DNA of 64,000 nt from Flavobacterium aquiphilum (GTDB lineage Bacteria; Bacteroidota; Bacteroidia; Flavobacteriales; Flavobacteriaceae), in contig NZ_CP114288.1 of assembly GCF_027111335.1 (NCBI RefSeq), positions 620,001-684,000 of the forward strand. Reading direction: 5' to 3'. Positions 19,261 to 28,800 of this stretch are shown here, in pieces (position 1 is the stretch's first letter; the number at the start of each line of letters is the position of its first letter). The notes beneath the pieces are model-generated. The model searched no databases. It was not told the DNA's origin and worked only from the letters and a program-made list of their open reading frames with translations. The position numbers and the translations under genes are program-made.

Positions 19261-20928
19261 TTAGTTTATTTTTATGATACCTCCTTTTAATTCCATATTT
19301 CCGGAAGCACTGACATTGCAGCCTATCCCGTCAATTTTTACATCTCCTGATGCTTTTACAATAAAATCTTTGCTGCTTTCTATCGTGATTCCATCTTGGT
19401 TCATTGTAATTTTATTTTTGTTTTCATCTTCGAGGACAAATCCTTTTTCATCATCACTTATGAGGAGCTTGTTCCCTTTTTTGGTACTTAGTTCTATTGA
19501 TTTTTTTTCATCATCCAGGATTATTTTTGTACCTTCTTTGGTCACAAAACCTTTTGTATAATTTTCTTTTTTGACAGGGAAGGGCATTGCTTTTGCGCTG
19601 CTGTAAAGACTTCCCAAAATAATTGGTGTATCCGGATTATTGCCAAGACAGCCTAATATGACTTCATCATCTACACTCGGAATAAAATAACTTCCCATTT
19701 CTTTTGAGGCATTAAGAGTGGCTAGTCTGGCCCAAATCCCTTCTCCTTTTTCAGAAAGAGCAGGAATACGAACTTTTATCCTGAATTCGTTATTAGGGTC
19801 TTCGTCAATTTGCACTACAACTCCTATTTGCAATCCACTTACGGCATTAATTTGCCCGATTTGTGCTTGTGGGCTAGGTGATTGTTTGCTTGCGTTTTCT
19901 GCAAATGAAGGCTCTCCTTCAAATCCCAAAGTGTATTCTGTTTTCCAGCATCCGTTTTCTATAGTGTGTTCTAAAGCACTAATGATGATGGGTTTATTAT
20001 CTATTTTTTCATTTACATTGCCGCATTTTATAAAATCCCCCGTATGAGCTTCCAAATTGCCAAAGGTTAGAATCTTACCATTGATAGTCTGCAGTTCGCT
20101 TTTTTTTAGAATAGCCAGAAGCATCCTATCTACAGTCGCGGGACCAATTCTGAGCTCATTAAGTTTTATTAATTTTTGATAAGGGTTTATTGCCTCTTGC
20201 TCTTTTTCGGTTTTGATATTTTTTTGAGTAGCGGCATCCCAATGTTCAATGATGGCTTTTTTTAATTTTTTGGTTTCATCTGATTTTCCGGTAAATGAAA
20301 AAACATTGATACCGTTTTCTGCATAATATTTTTCTGTTGGGGGTGTCTTTAACAGATCGACACCATTAAAAGCCCCATTGTTTATTGAAACAAAAACCCC
20401 GACAGAATCCAGATATCCTAAAACAAAATCCCAAGGCAATGTGGCCGGGTTATGTGTTATCTTTTCTTTTCCCCAATCTTTTCCGGATAATTCATCATTA
20501 AGTTTTAGTTTTTTGGTAAATAATTTTAGTTTGTCTTCAAATGTTTGGTTGTTGGTTTCGGGTTCTGTACTGGGTAAAGTCATTTCATAGGAAATGTCTT
20601 TGCACTCAATTTTCATATTGATAAAATTACCGTCCTGCACTTTTTCGGTAGCTTTTATAACTCCTTTAAAAAGTGTTTTTTTCTCCTTTTTAATGGTAAC
20701 ATTAAAAGTGATTTCATCATTTTCCTTTAAAGAATCACTTGGAAAAGTTTCCTTTTTATCGATATCCCTATTCGAAGCAATGAAAGTGAATTTAGCCGTT
20801 GGAATTTTATTAAGCTCAAAATGAACATGTGCTTCTTTGAGTAAAGTATCCAATCCATCGTTTTTTTCCTTTACCAGAATTTCCAGTTTCAGGACTTCAT
20901 CTTCAGCTATATAAGGTTTTATAGGCAT
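19261..20928 (-). CDS. VgrG/gp5-gp27-like central spike protein (Afp8/Pvc8-like)
   Basis: 555 aa. The N-terminal 330 residues are a gp27-like hub (two barrel-like halves, 'LFKGVIKATEKVQDGNFINM', 'YAENGINVFSFTGKSDETKK'). Residues about 365-460 hold the OB-fold of gpV/VgrG: 'GLQIGVVVQIDEDPNNEFRI', 'WARLATLNASKEMGSYFIPS' and 'GCLGNNPDTPIILGSLYSS'. The C-terminal ~90 residues show short beta repeats of the spike helix (GTKIILDDEKKSIELSTKKG, GNKLLISDDEKGFVLEDENK, NKITMNQDGITIESSKDFI). There is no toxin domain after the spike. It forms the trimeric needle and bears the PAAR tip encoded next. Confidence 0.93.
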   Translation of the reverse strand: MPIKPYIAEDEVLKLEILVKEKNDGLDTLLKEAHVHFELNKIPTAKFTFIASNRDIDKKETFPSDSLKENDEITFNVTIKKEKKTLFKGVIKATEKVQDGNFINMKIECKDISYEMTLPSTEPETNNQTFEDKLKLFTKKLKLNDELSGKDWGKEKITHNPATLPWDFVLGYLDSVGVFVSINNGAFNGVDLLKTPPTEKYYAENGINVFSFTGKSDETKKLKKAIIEHWDAATQKNIKTEKEQEAINPYQKLIKLNELRIGPATVDRMLLAILKKSELQTINGKILTFGNLEAHTGDFIKCGNVNEKIDNKPIIISALEHTIENGCWKTEYTLGFEGEPSFAENASKQSPSPQAQIGQINAVSGLQIGVVVQIDEDPNNEFRIKVRIPALSEKGEGIWARLATLNASKEMGSYFIPSVDDEVILGCLGNNPDTPIILGSLYSSAKAMPFPVKKENYTKGFVTKEGTKIILDDEKKSIELSTKKGNKLLISDDEKGFVLEDENKNKITMNQDGITIESSKDFIVKASGDVKIDGIGCNVSASGNMELKGGIIKIN

Positions 20929-20934
20929 GCTTGA

Positions 20935-21708
20935 TTATTTAATGGGTGGAAAAATTATTTTTTTACCAAAGCGAATGTTTCTAAAACTCAAAAGGGCGTT
21001 GGATTGGGCTACATCAATATAATAATTAGGATTTTCATATATGTTTTCAGAAGTAAGAGTAAGTTTGTCATTCATTTCAAATTCCCGCTCATGTGTAAGA
21101 TCTGGAGAGCTTTTCTTTTGTTCGGCCTGCATGAGTTTATAGGAAACAGTTTCTTTGAAGGTGCATTTGGCTTTTGCTCTTATAGGTTTTCCATCTTTTC
21201 GAAACAAATAATACTCAACCTCCATATTTTTCAACCGGCATTGTAAACGGTAACTTCCCCATAAAAGCTGTAAATAAGCTGTATGATGTGTTTTTCCGTT
21301 GTATCCAAGCAATAGATTTTTGAAATTTTCCAGATCTTCTTCAACCGATTTTACTTCATCAAAAGGATTTACTACAACGGGTTTTAATGCATCAAAAACC
21401 TCACCTGCTTTGTCAAGAAAAGACAATTCCTTTTTCTTTCCATCAATTGTTTTGCCGGGAGGAATAACCCCGGAACTATCAAAAAGAAATTCAAATGTTA
21501 CTTCTTCACCTTCAATTTTGTTAAATTTTAAATCGTTGCCTGTAGCTCCCATAGGCTGACCTTCACAAAAAACAACATTGTGTTTTGTGGTGTATTTCTC
21601 TGGATTGAGTTGTACAAAAATGGTTTTTTTAGGGTCTTTGCCAAAATCATTTGTTTCAAAAACCTCAATGGTCATTTTGTCTATAATACCTAAAGCAGCA
21701 TTTATCAT
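20935..21708 (-). CDS. CIS tube/LysM-type adaptor protein (Afp7/Pvc7-like)
   Basis: 257 aa. The start overlaps the DUF5908-type gene stop in an ATGA arrangement. The N-terminal part (about residues 10-200: 'VQLNPEKYTTKHNVVFCEGQ', 'VTFEFLFDSSGVIPPG', 'HHTAYLQLLWGSYRLQCRLK', 'AKAKCTFKETVSYKLM') is the CIS tube-like domain of the Afp7/Pvc7 family. The last 60 residues end with '...NYYIDVAQSNALLSFRNIRF' then GKKIIFPPIK, which fits the short LysM-like tail of this family. It links the tube to the spike hub in the baseplate centre (family knowledge). Confidence 0.9.
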   Translation of the reverse strand: MINAALGIIDKMTIEVFETNDFGKDPKKTIFVQLNPEKYTTKHNVVFCEGQPMGATGNDLKFNKIEGEEVTFEFLFDSSGVIPPGKTIDGKKKELSFLDKAGEVFDALKPVVVNPFDEVKSVEEDLENFKNLLLGYNGKTHHTAYLQLLWGSYRLQCRLKNMEVEYYLFRKDGKPIRAKAKCTFKETVSYKLMQAEQKKSSPDLTHEREFEMNDKLTLTSENIYENPNYYIDVAQSNALLSFRNIRFGKKIIFPPIK

Positions 21709-21878
21709 CGTTCAGATTTTTGTTTTATTTTTTCTAATACTTTTGACGTACATTCTCGAATAAGATCCGATTTTATAGATTCTAATTGTGTTTTATCCAA
21801 AATAGCCTGGGATTGAAAGGAAGGTTTTTCTTCTTCAATTTTTACAACTATGTGTAATTCTTTGATTTCTATCGGCAT
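21705..21878 (-). CDS. DUF5908-type small protein (Afp6/Pvc6 position), 57 aa
   Basis: A short gene I translated by hand: MPIEIKELHIVVKIEEEKPS, then a helical tail ending in EKIKQKSER and TGA. The beginning MPIEIKEL-h-h-x is the DUF5908 signature found in eCIS loci between tube 2 and the Afp7-like gene. Its TGA overlaps the ATG of the Afp7-like gene (ATGA), which supports coding and translational coupling. Function in the particle is unknown; a role in baseplate or tube assembly is an inference from its constant position. Confidence 0.88.
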   Translation of the reverse strand: MPIEIKELHIVVKIEEEKPSFQSQAILDKTQLESIKSDLIRECTSKVLEKIKQKSER

Positions 21879-21910
21879 AATTTTTTTGTAAAATGAACGC
21901 AGTAATTTTC

Positions 21911-22369
21911 TTAAAAACCCGGTATCGGAATTTCTTTGAAGAAATTGTATTTCAAAGCAATGGATTCGATGACAATTTTGTTTTCTTCGGCATTAAAATC
22001 ACCATAATCGATGGACAATGGGATCGCATGAGATACATACCAGGCTTTTACAGGATTTCCGTTTTCATTCAATAATGAAACCACTAGATTGGCCGGGCTG
22101 AAATTGAAATTTTCGATTGCATTCAGACACCACATCGAAACGCCCGACATATCTGAAGTAAGTCCTCTTTTGAGTACTAAATCCTGATATCCTGTTCGTA
22201 TAGGCAGTTGATGGGTAAACCTGTTTTGGCCTCCTTCTTTCACAGACTCCATTTCCAGAGTTCCTTTTAAACCACCCACACTTTGAAATTTGGTATCGAT
22301 ACTAAACTGTGGCATCAGTTCAAAAATCACCGAGAAATGAAAGCCTACTATAGGGTTTGAGCTTGCCAT
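21911..22369 (-). CDS. Inner tube protein 2 (Afp5/Pvc5-like)
   Basis: 152 aa, phage gp19/T4-like tail tube fold. Visible are 'PIVGFHFSVIFE', 'FQSVGGLKGTLEMESVKEGG', 'LPIRTGYQDLVLKRGLTSDM' and 'NLVVSLLNENGNPVKAWYVS', plus a late 'VIESIALKYNFFKEI'. This is the classical order for T4-gp19-like proteins. In Afp and PVC the second tube protein makes the first layer on the baseplate rather than the whole tube (family knowledge). It follows the tube 1 gene by 7 bases. Confidence 0.93.
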   Translation of the reverse strand: MASSNPIVGFHFSVIFELMPQFSIDTKFQSVGGLKGTLEMESVKEGGQNRFTHQLPIRTGYQDLVLKRGLTSDMSGVSMWCLNAIENFNFSPANLVVSLLNENGNPVKAWYVSHAIPLSIDYGDFNAEENKIVIESIALKYNFFKEIPIPGF

Positions 22370-22376
22370 ATTGCCA

Positions 22377-22817
22377 TTAAGCTACGTGTTCCATCGTGAA
22401 TCCGTGGTTGGCAATTTCTACGGTATCTATCGCTGCCTCGTTTGCATCTGCTTTCATGTCTGAGCATTTTAAAGAAACGATAAAGCAGTCTTTCACTTTC
22501 CAAACGACGACCGGTGTGTGATTTTCGTTCAGGAGTGAGATGGTGATATTACGTCTTTCGACAGTATTCATTGCCACGGTATTGTACCATTGGTAAAATT
22601 CATTGTCTCCAGCAAAAACTCCTCTTTTGAGTGAAATGTTGCTTAATTTTTGCAGGCCGGGCATTTTTTTCTTGAAAAATTCCGGACTGGATCCTACACG
22701 GTGCTCTATGACATCCATTTCTTTGTTAAGACCTGAAACTTCGGTGAAGGCTATTTTTGTACCGCCCCATTCAACGCTGAAATGGAACTTTGGGATAGGA
22801 AAATCTGTATTAGGCAT
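22377..22817 (-). CDS. Inner tube protein 1 (Afp1/Pvc1-like)
   Basis: 146 aa, also T4-gp19-like: 'FPIPKFHFSVEWGGTKIAFT', 'EVSGLNKEMDVIEHRVGSSP', 'KLSNISLKRGVFAGDNEFYQ', 'RRNITISLLNENHTPVVVWK' and a late 'IDTVEIANHGFTMEHVA'. It is expected to polymerise into the hexameric inner tube. It shares fold and the 'ISLLNENxxPV' block with the neighbouring tube 2 protein, so the two are ancient duplicates. It lies between the sheath gene (61-base gap) and tube 2. Confidence 0.95.
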   Translation of the reverse strand: MPNTDFPIPKFHFSVEWGGTKIAFTEVSGLNKEMDVIEHRVGSSPEFFKKKMPGLQKLSNISLKRGVFAGDNEFYQWYNTVAMNTVERRNITISLLNENHTPVVVWKVKDCFIVSLKCSDMKADANEAAIDTVEIANHGFTMEHVA

Positions 22818-22878
22818 AACTTTAGGTTTTAAATGTTAACTACTAAATTTTTTTTTAGAATGATACTCTTTATGTAAC

Positions 22879-24822
22879 TTATGATTTTTGCTGCATTTGT
22901 TTGAATTCAAGTATAATAAACTCAGCAGGTCTGGATGGTGCATATCCTATTTTTACAATCATTCTTCCTTCCAGAATATCCTGGGCAGTCATTGTTTGAT
23001 TGATTCCCACAGAAACAAAAAAGGCATGTTCCGGTTTGGCTCCAGCCAATGCTCCGTCATTCCAAATCAAGGTCAGATAATTTTCAATCATTCCTTTTAC
23101 ATTTACCCAGGTTTGGGAAACATTAGGTTCAAATACATAGCGCATACAGGCTTTTTTTACAGACTCCTCGATCATATTGGCAAGCCGTCTTACGTTGATA
23201 TAGCGCCAGTCATTGCTGTTGCCATCGAGTGTACGTGCTCCCCAAACCAAGAATCCTTTACCTGTGAACTTACGGATGGCGTTGATGGATTTCCCCGTTT
23301 CGTGTATGTTCATTGGTTCCTGGTCAAAGTCGTTGATGTCTCTGGTCAGTCCAATCACGCCGTTAAGGCTTACATTGGCTGGTGCTTTCCAGACACCTCT
23401 GGTCGCGTCAGTTTGGGCATAAATACCTGCTATGGCGCCGCTTGGAGGAATCGTATTCATGCTTTTGGATAATTTGGCAACAATGCTTCCATAAATTGGC
23501 ATTTGCGCGATAAGATTATTTTCCTGTACCAATTCGTATTTGTAAACAGCATTTACGGCAGTGTCTATTGCGTTTACAACTAGTGTGTGCAATTTGTTAA
23601 GTTCGGCTTGAATTTTCACAAAATCTGGTTCACTATGAGGAGAAGGAGTTGCAATCAAATTGCTCAATTTGCCATCATATTCGTTTACAGAGGATTCAGT
23701 AATTGCCGATATTAGCCCCCAATTACCATTAAAGTCCCCATCGTTTATAGTTAATGACAAAGCATCAACAGTAGTAACACCGTCTGGTTTTTTAAGTTTT
23801 TCGTATGCTTTTCTAAAATCAATTAATTTTTGAACCACAGGTTTCAAAGAAATGGACACCAAATCGGCATTGACATAGATAACTAGGTTGGGATTCGTAA
23901 AGTCATTTGGTTTAGCAAATACTTTGATGAGGTTCCAGCTCTTTGTTAAATTGGCATTCAGCTTTGTTGCGTTTAGCGCAGACCAATCCAGTAATTTATT
24001 GGCTGCGATAGTTGCTGTGCTTGTTGTCTTTAACCCTGAAACATCTGTATGAAGACTTTCAAAAGAGCTGATATTGGTTTTGAGATCGTTGTCATTTGGG
24101 TAAAATTGTTTGAATCCACCCGATGATGCCAGTGAAGCATTAATATCCGATAGTCTGAAAGTTTGCGGAAAACTACTTGTCAAATAAGGATAATAAGCGG
24201 CTCCGTATTTTAAATTTTCCGTTCCAATGCCATCTCTAAAATCACCATTATCTTTAATCGGGGTATTTGCGTTGTCATATTTTACATCCATAATAACAAA
24301 GCGATCCATAAGTTTCTTGCATTGAGTCAAGGCTTCTTTTTGAACTTGACCAAGATCCGTAACGGAAAGATTTACTGCATCTGGAAAAAGCAACAGGGTA
24401 GGTTCATCATATTTTTCGAGATCAACAATACCGGTAATAAATTTGGCTTTGGTAGAAGCGTCAAAAGCAGGATTTTCTTTATACAAACCAATTGATTGAA
24501 TGTAACATTCACCTCCGCCGTTGGCATAAAAAAGCTGCAGACTATTGTAGAGTTTGAATTTACTTTCTGAAACGGTGCAATTATCGGTGGGTTGGGAATT
24601 AGAATCTAAATCGACTGTAATTCCAGTTGGCTGTGGTGCGCCTCCAAAAAGCTGTTGAAATTCTAAAAACGAAGATACTCTGGTCGTAATATTGGGAGTG
24701 GGGGCATTTTCGGTAAAGCCTACAAAGGCAGGAACGGCTGTTGCAACTTGTGCAACCGAAGGCGGGAATGCATCAATTTCATTAATGTATACGCCGGGTG
24801 TTTTGATAGAGCTGATATTCAT
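22879..24822 (-). CDS. Contractile sheath protein (Afp2-4-like), single copy
   Basis: 647 aa. The start 'INEIDAFPPSVAQVATAVPA' followed by FVGFTE is the phage tail sheath N-terminal signature. The C-terminal domain has 'GVWKAPANVSLNGVIGLTRD', 'INAIRKFTGKGFLVWGARTL', 'YINVRRLANMIEESVKKACM' and 'GYAPSRPAEFIILEFKQMQQ', which fits the conserved sheath core and its strand exchange tail. The middle 250 residues are a variable insertion facing outside in known sheaths. Afp and PVC have three sheath genes; this locus has only one, as in AlgoCIS-type Bacteroidota systems. Confidence 0.96.
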   Translation of the reverse strand: MNISSIKTPGVYINEIDAFPPSVAQVATAVPAFVGFTENAPTPNITTRVSSFLEFQQLFGGAPQPTGITVDLDSNSQPTDNCTVSESKFKLYNSLQLFYANGGGECYIQSIGLYKENPAFDASTKAKFITGIVDLEKYDEPTLLLFPDAVNLSVTDLGQVQKEALTQCKKLMDRFVIMDVKYDNANTPIKDNGDFRDGIGTENLKYGAAYYPYLTSSFPQTFRLSDINASLASSGGFKQFYPNDNDLKTNISSFESLHTDVSGLKTTSTATIAANKLLDWSALNATKLNANLTKSWNLIKVFAKPNDFTNPNLVIYVNADLVSISLKPVVQKLIDFRKAYEKLKKPDGVTTVDALSLTINDGDFNGNWGLISAITESSVNEYDGKLSNLIATPSPHSEPDFVKIQAELNKLHTLVVNAIDTAVNAVYKYELVQENNLIAQMPIYGSIVAKLSKSMNTIPPSGAIAGIYAQTDATRGVWKAPANVSLNGVIGLTRDINDFDQEPMNIHETGKSINAIRKFTGKGFLVWGARTLDGNSNDWRYINVRRLANMIEESVKKACMRYVFEPNVSQTWVNVKGMIENYLTLIWNDGALAGAKPEHAFFVSVGINQTMTAQDILEGRMIVKIGYAPSRPAEFIILEFKQMQQKS

Positions 24823-24869
24823 AATTTTATGTTTTTATTGGTTTTTTAAATAGCTGAGAAGTTAAAATT

Positions 24870-25544
24870 TTAGTCTAAGAGAAAAGAATTGGTTTCAATT
24901 TCACCTGTTATATCATTTTTGTCATTAGCCCACAATTGGACTTTTGCCTTATTAATAACTGGATCTGTCGGTAGGTTGTTTTCTTTTTGAACACGAATCA
25001 TTCGCATGGAGTACAATACAGAAGGCATGTATTTGCTTCCCAGATATGACCACATTTGGTTAAGCTGATCTGACTTTAAACTTACCAAGTCCAGAATAAT
25101 TTTATTCATTGATTTAGCTTGATTTTCAGAAACTTCAGTTTGTTCAAAAAAATTGGTATCATCATAATAAAACACATTGTTTTGTTGTAGACATTTGATG
25201 ATGTATTCTAGCTTATCAATCCCTTCGGCATATTTGCTTTGATTTTTATTGTACGAAGTAAACAATAGGGACAAAATCAGGTTTTGGGTTGGCTTTTTAT
25301 ATTTTTCAATAAAGTTGCCATTTCCCGGATATTCTTTGTATAAACTTTGATTTTTTAGCGTTTTGTCTTCTTCGATATTTACTATGGAAAGAATCATTGA
25401 AGATTTTTCTTGTAAAAATTCATCGCCATCATTTAAAGTGGCAACATTTGTCAGTTCGATACTTACTATAACTCCATTATTTGATGCAGTAATTTCAGAA
25501 GTTATTTTTTTGGAAAGTTTATCTAGTATCTTAGCTAAATTCAT
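24870..25544 (-). CDS. DUF4255 tube/sheath cap protein (Afp16/Pvc16-like), first gene of the operon
   Basis: 224 aa. The N-terminal 150 residues follow the DUF4255 pattern: 'LDKLSKKITSEITASNNGVI', 'SSMILSIVNIEEDKTLKNQS', 'KKPTQNLILSLLFTSYN' and 'ADYGIDKL'-like 'AEGIDKLEYIIKCLQQNNVF'. The late 'LNQMWSYLGSKYMPSVLYSM' then RMIRVQ is the hallmark end of this family (W..LG..Y.PSl.Y..R). In Afp/PVC the protein ends the tube and sheath distally. It is the first gene after the divergent promoter region with ileS and is followed by the sheath gene after 47 bases. Some CIS have two cap genes; only one is seen here. Confidence 0.9.
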   Translation of the reverse strand: MNLAKILDKLSKKITSEITASNNGVIVSIELTNVATLNDGDEFLQEKSSMILSIVNIEEDKTLKNQSLYKEYPGNGNFIEKYKKPTQNLILSLLFTSYNKNQSKYAEGIDKLEYIIKCLQQNNVFYYDDTNFFEQTEVSENQAKSMNKIILDLVSLKSDQLNQMWSYLGSKYMPSVLYSMRMIRVQKENNLPTDPVINKAKVQLWANDKNDITGEIETNSFLLD

Positions 25545-25578
25545 CTTTTAAAATTTTTAACTAACTGATTAATAGATT

Positions 25579-25606
25579 CAAACCTACAAATATTTTAAAA
25601 AGCAAA
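25579..25606 (-). promoter_or_regulatory. Putative promoter of the injection-system operon
   Basis: On the minus strand TAGGTTTG (25586-25579) matches the Bacteroidota -7 consensus TAnnTTTG exactly, 34 bases before the ATG at 25544. A TTTG (25606-25603) lies 16 bases upstream, shorter than the usual spacing of about 19-21, so the -33 assignment is weak. No operator-like repeat is obvious. Confidence 0.5.
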
Positions 25607-25744
25607 TGTGCGTATATTTACCTGTTTTTAGTTTTCAAATTGTGTTACAGTAATTTATCTGGCGATCTTTTTTTAATGATTAGCATGTTTACATAAAGGT
25701 TTGATTAACAAAAAATAACAAAGAGTAACTTTTGCTTATGGTCA

Positions 25745-25776
25745 TTGTCTTTTTATTTTAAAATTTCTTACTTTCG
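25745..25776 (+). promoter_or_regulatory. Putative ileS promoter
   Basis: TTG at 25745-25747 is separated by 21 bases from TACTTTCG at 25769-25776, one base away from TAnnTTTG. The transcript would begin about 18 bases before the ileS ATG at 25801. No T-box-like leader fits in such a short 5' region. Confidence 0.5.
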
Positions 25777-25800
25777 CACCACGATTTAGAAAAGGATAAA

Positions 25801-28800
25801 ATGAGTACAAAATTTACTGAATACAAAGGACTTGACTTGCCAACAGTGGCTTCAGAAGTTCTTGATTTTTGGAAGGAAAAAAATATTTTTGAAAAAAGTG
25901 TAACCACTCGCGAAGGAAATGAGCCTTTCGTATTCTTTGAAGGACCACCTTCAGCAAATGGATTGCCTGGAATTCACCACGTAATGGCACGTGCAATTAA
26001 AGATATTTTTTGTAGATATAAAACCCAAAAAGGATTTCAGGTAAAGCGTAAAGCCGGATGGGATACCCACGGATTACCAGTAGAATTGGGAACTGAAAAA
26101 GAATTAGGAATTACCAAAGAAGATATTGGAAAAAAAATAACAGTAGAGGAGTATAACGAAGCGTGTAAAAAAACCGTAATGCGTTATACCGATGTATGGA
26201 ATGACCTTACCGAAAAAATGGGTTACTGGGTCGATATGGAAGATCCGTATGTGACTTACAAATCCAAATACATGGAATCAGTTTGGTGGCTTTTGAAACA
26301 AATCTACGATAAAGGTTTGTTGTACAAAGGATACACGATCCAACCATATTCCCCAAAAGCTGGAACCGGATTGTCTTCTCACGAAGTAAATCAGCCTGGA
26401 GCTTACCGTGATGTTACTGATACTACGATTGTGGCACAGTTTAAAACTTTGCCAGAAACTTTGCCTTCATTTTTACAAGGTTTTGGAGATATTCACATTT
26501 TAGCTTGGACAACAACTCCTTGGACTTTGCCATCGAATACCGCTTTGACAGTTGGCCCAAAAATCGATTATGTTTTAGTGAAAACTTTTAATCAATATAC
26601 TTTCGAGCCTATAAACGTCGTTTTAGCTAAGAATTTAGTTGGAAAACAATTCGGAAAAGGATTTTTTGCAAGTACTGAAGCTACCGATTTTGAGAATTTC
26701 AAATCTGGAGATAAAAATATTCCATATATAGTATTGACAGAGGCTAAAGGTGCTGATTTAGTTGGGATTAAGTACGGGCAATTATTGCCTTATACTTTAC
26801 CATATCAAAATGCTGAAAATGCATTCAGAGTAATTTCGGGAGATTTCGTAACGACAGAAGACGGAACCGGAATTGTACATACCGCTCCAACTTTTGGTGC
26901 AGATGATGCTAAAGTTGCCAAAGAAGCTACTCCAGAAGTCCCACCAATGTTGGTCTTGGATGAAAATGGCATTCCAGTTCCATTAGTAGATTTACAAGGA
27001 AAATTCACTTCGCACATGGGTGAATTTGCTGGAAAATATGTAAAAAATGAATATTACGATGAAGGACAAGCTCCTGAGCGTTCTGTAGATGTTGAAATCG
27101 CTATTCGTTTAAAGGAAGAAAATAAAGCGTTCAAAGTTGAGAAATACGTGCACAGTTACCCACACAGCTGGAGAACAGATGAGCCACTTTTATATTATCC
27201 GTTAGATTCTTGGTTTATCAAAGTAACTGACGTAAAAGACAGAATGTTTGATTTGAACGAAACAATCAACTGGAAACCTAAATCTACTGGGGAAGGACGT
27301 TTCGGGAATTGGCTAAAAAATGCCAACGACTGGAATTTATCTCGTTCTCGTTATTGGGGAATTCCGTTGCCAATCTGGAGAACTGAAGACAAAAAAGAAG
27401 AAGTTCTTATTGGTTCTGTTGAAGAATTATACAATGCGATCGAGAAATCTATCGAAGCTGGTTTTCAAAAAGAAAATCCGTTTAAAGGTTTCGAAATCGG
27501 AAACATGTCTGAAGTCAATTATGATTTAATTGATTTGCACAAAAATGTTGTTGATGCAATTACTTTAGTTTCTGCTTCTGGAAAACCAATGAAGCGTGAA
27601 AGTGATTTGATTGACGTTTGGTTCGATTCTGGTGCAATGCCTTATGCACAATGGCATTATCCATTTGAAAACAAAGAAAAAATAGACGGAAACCAAGATT
27701 ATCCTGCCAATTTTATTGCCGAAGGGGTGGATCAAACTCGTGGTTGGTTTTATACCTTACACGCGATTGGAACTTTGGTTTTCGATAAAATAGCTTATAA
27801 AAATGTAGTTTCAAACGGTTTGGTTTTAGACAAAAATGGACAAAAAATGTCTAAACGTTTAGGAAATGCAACAGATCCTTTTGAAACAATTGCAGAATAC
27901 GGTCCTGATGCAACACGTTGGTACATGATTTCCAATGCCAATCCTTGGGACAACTTGAAATTTGATATCGAAGGAATTGCTGAGGTACGTCGTAAGTTCT
28001 TTGGAACGTTATACAATACCTATTCATTCTTCAGTTTATATGCCAATATTGACGGATTCAAATATGAAGAAGCCGAAATTCCGATGGATCAAAGACCAGA
28101 AATAGATCAGTGGATTATTTCTGAATTGAATACATTGATTGCAGCAGTAGATGGATATTATGACGATTATGAGCCTACAAAAGCGGCTCGTGCAATATCT
28201 GAATTTGTTCAGGAAAACCTAAGTAACTGGTACGTTCGTTTATGTCGTCGTCGTTTCTGGAAAGGGGAATATGCACAAGATAAAATTGCTGCTTACCAAA
28301 CACTTTATACATGTTTGCTTAGCATCAGTAAAATAAGTGCACCTATTGCGCCGTTCTTTATGGACTCTCTTTACAGAGACTTGACAAATGCTACGAAATC
28401 TGAGAATTTTGAGTCTGTACACTTGGCCCAATTCCCGGTTTCAGTTGAAAAGTATGTTAATAAAATGTTAGAGAGTAAAATGCAGAAAGCGCAGACCATT
28501 TCTTCTCTTGTTTTATCACTACGTAAAAAGGAGATGATTAAGGTACGTCAACCACTACAAAAGGTAATGATTCCGGTACTTGACGAGAATCAGAGACTCG
28601 AAATAGAAGCTGTCTCTGATCTGATAAAAGCTGAGGTAAATGTAAAGGAAATCGTGCTTTTAGATGATGCTTCAGGTATTTTGATTAAACAGATTAAACC
28701 GAATTTCAAAGCTTTAGGGCCACGCTTCGGAAAAGATATGGGATTGATTTCCAAAGAGATACAGAATTTATCTACGGAACAAATCTCACAATTTGATAGA

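Noticed and set aside
22888..23472. 194-aa plus-strand frame
   Set aside because: Lies fully inside the sheath gene on the other strand and has the composition of a shadow frame.
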